Source of the DNA: Burkholderia puraquae
GTDB lineage: Bacteria > Pseudomonadota > Gammaproteobacteria > Burkholderiales > Burkholderiaceae
Direction: 5' to 3'
Length of the DNA stretch: 64,000 bases
NCBI RefSeq assembly: GCF_002099195.1
Contig: NZ_NBYX01000007.1
Location: forward strand, 186,001-250,000
Shown here: in pieces, positions 63,357 through 64,000 of the stretch
How the letters are laid out: every line of letters begins with the position of its first letter
Position numbering within the stretch: the stretch's first letter is position 1
Notes under the pieces: model-generated
Seen by the model: only the letters and a program-made list of their open reading frames with translations
Databases searched by the model: none
Told to the model about the DNA's origin: nothing
Translations under genes and position numbers: made by a program

Positions 63357-63399
63357 TTGACAGTATTCAAATTCTCGCACTACGATACCACGCAGTATC
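63357..63399 (+). promoter_or_regulatory. Candidate sigma-70 promoter with TetR-type dyad
   Basis: A consensus -35 TTGACA is at 63357-63362 and, 18 bases on, a -10-like TACGAT at 63381-63386. GATAC (63384-63388) and GTATC (63395-63399) form a perfect dyad with a 6-base spacer that overlaps the -10 box. A repressor bound there would block transcription of the plus-strand flavoprotein gene, and by closeness that of tetR. The promoter and site are predicted by eye. Confidence 0.6.
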
Positions 63400-63602
63400 T
63401 TAAATGTGCAAGCCAAGGGCAGGTTGCAACCGGTCGCCCGGCGATATCGAAGCGGCATTGTCTGGCCGGTCAATACAGCCATGGGCAACTTTCTCGCCAA
63501 TGCCGAAGCCCTGCTCGCTGACCGTCTCGAGCGCGTATTGCCGGACGATATTGCACACCGCGCCCAGCCCGCCCCTCCCTCCACAACACGGAGCCCATCA
63601 CC

Positions 63603-64000
63603 ATGAATGACGTCATCATCATCGGCGGCAGCTTTGCCGGCCTCGCCGCCGCCCTGCAGCTCGGCCGTGCCCGCCGCAGGGTCACCGTTCTCGATACCGG
63701 CCGGCCGCGCAACCGCTTTGCCGGCCACTCGCATGGCCTGCTCGGCCACGATCACAAGCCGCCGCTGGACATCCTGGTCGAGGCGCGGCAGCAGCTGGTG
63801 CGCTATCCGACGATCAGGCTGGTCGATGCCCGGGCCGAGAGCGTGTCTGGCGCCATCGACGATTTCTGCGTCGTCACCGACGATAACGAAAGCCTTAGGG
63901 CGCGCCGCCTGATCCTGAGCTATGGCGTCGCCGACCAAATGCCTGATGTTCCGGGCTTTGCCGAAAGCTGGGGCACGTCCATCGTGCCCTGCCCGTATTG
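63603..64000 (+). CDS. Thioredoxin-reductase-like NAD(P)/FAD flavoprotein, partial (cut by window end)
   Basis: The first 132 residues of a class II pyridine-nucleotide-disulfide oxidoreductase. The FAD-binding GxGxxG-type motif is IIIGGSFAGLAAALQLGRARRRVTVLD. The sequence runs to the CxxC-like CPYC at the window end, where the redox-active disulfide of TrxB-like proteins would begin. The 3' end lies outside. The TetR gene is divergent, so the pair is likely self-regulated. Confidence 0.87.
   Translation, partial: MNDVIIIGGSFAGLAAALQLGRARRRVTVLDTGRPRNRFAGHSHGLLGHDHKPPLDILVEARQQLVRYPTIRLVDARAESVSGAIDDFCVVTDDNESLRARRLILSYGVADQMPDVPGFAESWGTSIVPCPY

Noticed and set aside
63406..63606. Small plus-strand frame overlapping the flavoprotein start
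   Set aside because: Its stop overlaps the next ATG, but it begins within the promoter region, lacks a ribosome-binding site and has no recognised similarity.
1..64000. CRISPR arrays, tRNA, rRNA, intact phage or insertion sequences
   Set aside because: No regularly spaced repeats, cloverleaf-like sequences, phage structural genes or complete transposase with ends were seen.

Overview
The window looks like part of a Burkholderia chromosome, probably from the cepacia complex. The G+C content is very high, the third-codon-position bias is so strong that long spurious open frames mirror most genes, and the gene families (Tad pilus set, fused PntA, many LysR/AraC regulators, MHYT-type sensor) are typical of that genus. 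This assignment is inference from gene content only; there is no rRNA or marker gene here.

Layout. (1) 0.2-13.2 kb, minus strand: an almost complete tad/flp (type IVc pilus) locus. Reading from the promoter side it has three Flp prepilins, CpaA peptidase, a winged-helix AAA+ ATPase not found in textbook tad loci, CpaB, the secretin RcpA, a small lipoprotein, TadG, two TadE/F pseudopilins, TadZ, TadA, TadB and TadC. (2) 13.2-14.2 kb: non-coding upstream region with dyads and a phased direct repeat. (3) 14.2-18.3 kb, plus: two GT87-type membrane glycosyltransferases, a GtrB-like GT2 enzyme and a GtrA flippase, a lipid-linked sugar transfer module. (4) 18.3-28.8 kb: an uncharacterised cluster with an orphan amino-acid-binding protein, a clavaminate-synthase-like Fe/2OG oxygenase, DHA2 exporter, two ATP-grasp ligases, a LysR regulator, a BASS-type permease and an M14 metallopeptidase. 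The enzyme set suggests biosynthesis, export and processing of a modified amino acid or dipeptide, and this is the best candidate for an undescribed system. (5) 29-41 kb: GNAT, a CobS/CobT-like AAA+/VWA pair without cobalamin genes, a PHB-depolymerase-type esterase, an MHYT histidine kinase with an HD-domain response regulator, a second GNAT, a TPR protein and a two-gene ABC transporter.

(6) 41.2-46.2 kb, minus: pntA-pntB transhydrogenase, then an Amj-type lipid II flippase with a chloramphenicol-phosphotransferase-like kinase just downstream. (7) 46.7-54.6 kb: a GGDEF protein; a LysR regulator divergent from a plus-strand run (unknown protein, tautomerase-like, MBL hydrolase, SDR lacking its catalytic Tyr, Tat-exported DJ-1/PfpI protein, SnoaL-like); and a convergent GlxA-type AraC regulator. 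(8) 54.8-61.8 kb: a decaying stretch with an AraC regulator broken by one in-frame stop, a divergent alpha/beta hydrolase with three lesions, a large lipoprotein, AT-rich DNA and an IS1182-type transposase remnant. (9) 61.8-64 kb: TetR plus methyltransferase, divergent from a flavoprotein cut by the window end.

Stretches longer than 300 bases without a gene are listed separately. No tRNA, rRNA, CRISPR array, intact insertion sequence or phage was seen. Start sites were chosen by eye from ribosome-binding sites and family alignment in memory; no database search was possible.
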